Below, in pieces: positions 61,423 through 64,000 of a stretch of DNA of 64,000 nt. How positions within the stretch are numbered: the first letter of the stretch is position 1; the number at the start of each line of letters is the position of its first letter. The notes below the pieces were generated by a model. The model searched no databases. It saw only the letters and a list, made by a program, of their open reading frames with translations, and had not been told where the DNA came from. Both the position numbers and the translations under genes were made by a program. The stretch comes from Massilia sp. Leaf139 (GTDB lineage: Bacteria > Pseudomonadota > Gammaproteobacteria > Burkholderiales > Burkholderiaceae_D), in contig NZ_LMOJ01000028.1 in NCBI RefSeq assembly GCF_001424165.1, positions 82,312 to 146,311 of the forward strand. Direction: 5' to 3'.

Positions 61423-61912
61423 TCACGCGCGCATTAGTTGGGACTTCGGGAAAAAGCATTGGTACAAATCATTCGGTGTGACCCGGTGCTTCTCGTCCGG
61501 ATCCAGCAGCGTGCGGCCGCCGGCCATAAGCATCGCGAACACTAGCTCGCTGCACCACCAGCGGCTGTCGTCGCCCCAGTCGTCGGACTTGAGCAGCGGC
61601 AGGGCCAGCGCGCCGGCGAAGTCGTAGGGCTTGCCGCCCTGCCCTTCGGCGAACGCGACGGCGGCGCCGATATCGGGCACCTCGACCTCCATGTCCTGTG
61701 TCCTGGTAGCGGACGATGCCTTCCATGACGTCCGGCACCGAGCAGGCCCGGCACCCGTGCGTCATCGACGATTCGTAAGCGCGGTCGCCGACGATGGCTA
61801 CCACGTGGCTGAAGAAGCGAGAACCCGACAGCACGGCGATGGCCAGGCTGATCGGGTTGTGCGGCCACCTCGAGGTAAAGCGGAGCGTGACGACTCCTGG
61901 ACGGTTGTCCAT
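61423..61912 (-). pseudogene. Phage papain-fold (NlpC/P60, YiiX-like) peptidase, frameshifted
   Basis: Two overlapping frames together make one complete protein. The first (from 61912) gives RWPHNPISLAIAVLSGSRFFSHVVAIVGD with the catalytic His region and ends at YQDTGH; the second gives MEVEVPDIGAAVAFAEGQ, GKPYDFAGALALPLL and WWCSELVFAML with the catalytic Cys. The break is an exact 7-bp duplication, TGTCCTG twice at 61692-61705; removing one copy joins YQD directly to MEVEVPD. An ATG in the second copy has a possible ribosome site, so a C-terminal fragment may still be made. Confidence 0.75.
61692..61705. repeat. 7-bp tandem duplication causing frameshift
   Basis: TGTCCTGTGTCCTG: two abutting copies of a heptamer within the peptidase gene. 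7 bp is not a multiple of 3. Confidence 0.85.
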
Positions 61913-61934
61913 CAGACCTCCTTTCTTGGGTTGG

Positions 61935-62531
61935 TTACAGGCCCAGCGTCGAGCGCAGCCAGGTGATGAAGTCGTTCCACTGGCCGACTGCAGTGGCCAG
62001 ATCCTCCGGCGTGATCGCGGCGCGCATGTCGGCCTGGCGCGCGAACCGCACGTTGCGCATCTGCAGCTCGGCCCACCGAAAGGCGTCGGCCCGCTCGACG
62101 ATCTGCTGCGCGGCCCAGGCCTCGCTCTGGACTTGCCCTGTCGGGTTCGTCAGGGCGTGGCCCGTGATGTAGCCCGAGACCACAGCCGGCTTCGGATCGG
62201 CCGCCAGGTACACCCGGGCCGCGTCCTCGGCCCGGGTGTATTCCGTGCCGCGCCTCCCGATCGCCGCCTCGTAGACCGCGTCCACATCGACATAGGTGCG
62301 CGCGATCGCGAGCTCCTTGGCCTGCTCGAGCGGCGCCGTCTCGACCCAGTACAGCTCGTTGTTCGCCACGTGCAGGGTTGACGTCGGCCACGGCGGCTCC
62401 GGGAAGCTGGGCACCCGCTCCACCATGACGTGGGCGACCAGGCCATCCGGCAGCGCCGGCATGCGCTCCTCTTCGGCGAAGCCCAGCACCTGGCCGACTT
62501 GGTCGCTGATTGCGTATTGAAGTGTCGTCAT
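61935..62531 (-). CDS. Phage protein next to tail-tip gene, possibly tail assembly
   Basis: A 198-residue acidic protein (MTTLQYAISDQVGQVLGFAEEERMPALP). The C-terminal helical part (AFRWAELQMRNVRFARQADMRAAITPEDLATAVGQWNDFITWLRSTLGL) recalls tail-fibre assembly or minor tail proteins that follow protein J, but no family is certain. Its ATG overlaps the stop of the tail-tip gene (ATGA). Confidence 0.55.
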   Translation of the reverse strand: MTTLQYAISDQVGQVLGFAEEERMPALPDGLVAHVMVERVPSFPEPPWPTSTLHVANNELYWVETAPLEQAKELAIARTYVDVDAVYEAAIGRRGTEYTRAEDAARVYLAADPKPAVVSGYITGHALTNPTGQVQSEAWAAQQIVERADAFRWAELQMRNVRFARQADMRAAITPEDLATAVGQWNDFITWLRSTLGL

Positions 62532-64000
62532 GCCGAGGTATAGGTTCCGTGGGTTGGCCCGTGGCCGCGCGTGGTTCTGGTCGTGATGCCGTCAGCATCC
62601 GTGACTTCCAGAGTGACTTGGCCGTTAATTTTCATGTTCGTCGCTGTCCCCTTCACGTTGATCCGGTCGGCTGCCGTGTCCCCCGACACGAAATAGTTGA
62701 CCGTCGCGATCCCGTTGTCGGACTCTCCTGTACACGACCAGCGATACGACAGCGGCGCCTTGAAAGTGCCGCTGACGTTAGCGATCAAAAGCCCGTAGTT
62801 CTGCGTGCCGTTATTGACGAGCGAACTCAGCGTTCCCGTAATCGACACGGTCATGGTCTTCTTCGGAATGGCGGCCGCAGCCTGGGCCTCGACCGTCGTC
62901 GCCGGCGTGCTGCCGACGTTCGTTCCAGCAGGAGCCCCAACCGTCGCCCCGTCCTGCGGCTTGCCAGTGCCGCCAACGAGTGCCCAATTGTTGCTAGACA
63001 GGGGGCCAAGGCGAATATTCGAAAGCGATGCGCCGACCGTATTAATTGAGCTATCGAAGAAGAGCGGCGAATTAACCGGCGTGGGCAAATACGTGACGAA
63101 CTGCTGGATCCCGTTCTTGCAATACCGGACAGCCGAACCGTCGTGCACGATCGATAGGGTGTCTCCCGCTCCGTACGTGCCGACCAGGCCACCGCGCGCC
63201 ACGCCGCTTTCCCAAACATACAAGCCGCCATTTACCCTGGTCTCGATAGCAAAATCGAGCGACGACCAGTGCGAATCGGTATCCGGATCAGAGTTCAATC
63301 CGAACAGCAGGTCGCTCAGGCCATCGGCCCGCACGCTCACAAATGCGCCGCCAGCGTAGCTCTCCCGGCTCGTCGCCGAGGAATCCCACGCGGCCAAGCC
63401 GCTCGCTTTCACGGCGCGATTCGCCGTTACCACAACAGCGCCCGTGCCCACCAGCGTCAGGTCGGCGGACGCGTTGTCCGCTGGGCGCCCGGTGCCGTTT
63501 CACGGCGCGATTCGCCGTTACCACAACAGCGCCCGTGCCCACCAGCGTCAGGTCGGCGGACGCGTTGTCCGCTGGGCGCCCGGTGCCGCCCACGCCAGAC
63601 CACTGCGCTAACGTGGCCGACTTCGCCGCGATCGCGTTGAGCAGCGCCTGCTTCGCATCGAAGTAGTTCTTGAAATTCGTCCGGTAGGTTGCCCCCACGA
63701 TGCTGATTGCTGTTCCCGGAATGGTTGCAAACCCAGCACCGAGACCGGTGATATATGCGCTCAGCGTGTTGTACGCGTTGGTGTAGGCGGTACGCTCGGT
63801 CGTGATGGATAGTGCAGCTGCCTGCGCGTCGATTCCTGGCCGCTCCCCGACGATCGAGATCCAGCGCAGATTCTCCGCTGGCTTTTCAGCTGGCGACAGC
63901 AAGTCGTCGCGCGCCATGTCGGTCACGGCCAGGTTCGCCGCGTCCGCCGCCGCCTTCGCCGCGATCAGGTCGGCCGCGTCATACATCAGCTGCACGTTCG
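62528..64000 (-). pseudogene. Phage tail-tip protein J C-terminal region, frameshifted and cut by window end
   Basis: The 5' part lies outside the window. The upstream frame carries a J-type coiled region (SPAEKPAENLRWISIV, then TAYTNAYNTLSAYI). It continues as VGTGAVVVTANRAVK and then derails. The downstream frame repeats VGTGAVVVTANRAVK and runs on as ASGLAAWDSS, with AGGAFVSVRADGL and FGLNSDPDTDSHWSSLDFAI, a concanavalin/SPRY-like tail domain. An exact 91-bp tandem duplication (63407-63497 and 63498-63588) separates the frames; deleting one copy restores a continuous frame. Function: host-specificity tail tip. Confidence 0.8.
63407..63588. repeat. Exact 91-bp tandem duplication in tail gene
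   Basis: Bases 63407-63497 and 63498-63588 are identical. 91 is 3 x 30 + 1, so the second copy shifts the frame. Confidence 0.95.

Noticed and set aside
61423..61692. C-terminal part of the papain-fold gene as an independent intact gene
   Set aside because: It holds the catalytic Cys but not the His; the 7-bp duplication explains the split better, although a fragment could still be translated.

Overview
The window is high-GC DNA from a betaproteobacterium, most likely an Oxalobacteraceae member of the Massilia/Telluria/Duganella type. This is an inference from the bamD / rluD-pgeF-phaC neighbourhood, a PhaC/PhaR polyhydroxyalkanoate system, an MSHA-type pilus locus, a PEP-CTERM-tagged protein and a dispersed family of short palindromes built on GTAGGGTGGGC. 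No rRNA operon or CRISPR array is present. One tRNA gene (Leu, anticodon UAA) marks the edge of a prophage.

Layout, left to right. 1-7517: the 3' end of an SGNH hydrolase, a small lipoprotein, and a complete branched-chain amino acid type ABC importer (binding protein, LivH, a fused LivM-LivG, LivF) followed by an EamA exporter. 7558-13100: a small membrane protein, a PEP-CTERM protein, a three-gene minus-strand operon (DUF72, Mut7-C RNase-like, small protein), thioredoxin 2, a DUF4870-like membrane protein and CheV. 13500-18600: MetC, RimO, a methyl-accepting chemotaxis protein and PhaR. 18812-26174: PhaC, PgeF, RluD, BamD, YaaA, a PIN-domain protein and an aminotransferase.

26404-43069 is a near-complete MSHA pilus locus on the minus strand in two blocks. 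The distal block (mshE-G-F-A-C-D-O-P-Q) holds the motor, platform, pilins and large tip-like protein. The proximal block (mshI-I2-J-K-L-M-N) holds the assembly and secretin genes and has its own visible promoter with a palindromic operator. MshE carries two copies of the cyclic-di-GMP-binding MshEN motif, so pilus extension is probably controlled by c-di-GMP, alongside the chemotaxis genes nearby.

43399-49414 holds two convergent acyl-CoA units. The plus-strand unit (histidine phosphatase, APH-like phosphotransferase, acyl-CoA dehydrogenase) looks like a split bacterial counterpart of ACAD10/11 and of LvaA/LvaC. The minus-strand unit (two acyl-CoA dehydrogenases, one lacking the usual catalytic Glu, plus MaoC hydratase) looks like a heteromeric dehydrogenase with its hydratase. 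Both units carry the same ACGATCGTTCA box upstream.

49741-57026 holds Prc protease, a HExxH membrane protein, thymidine kinase, a sugar acetyltransferase, an S45 acylase and a ParB-like protein. From tRNA-Leu (57206) to the window end lies one end of a prophage: integrase, two accessory genes (one clearly AT-richer than its surroundings), a lysis cassette, a papain-fold peptidase gene and the tail-tip gene. The last two are each broken by an exact out-of-frame tandem duplication (7 bp and 91 bp); deleting one repeat unit restores the reading frame in both.
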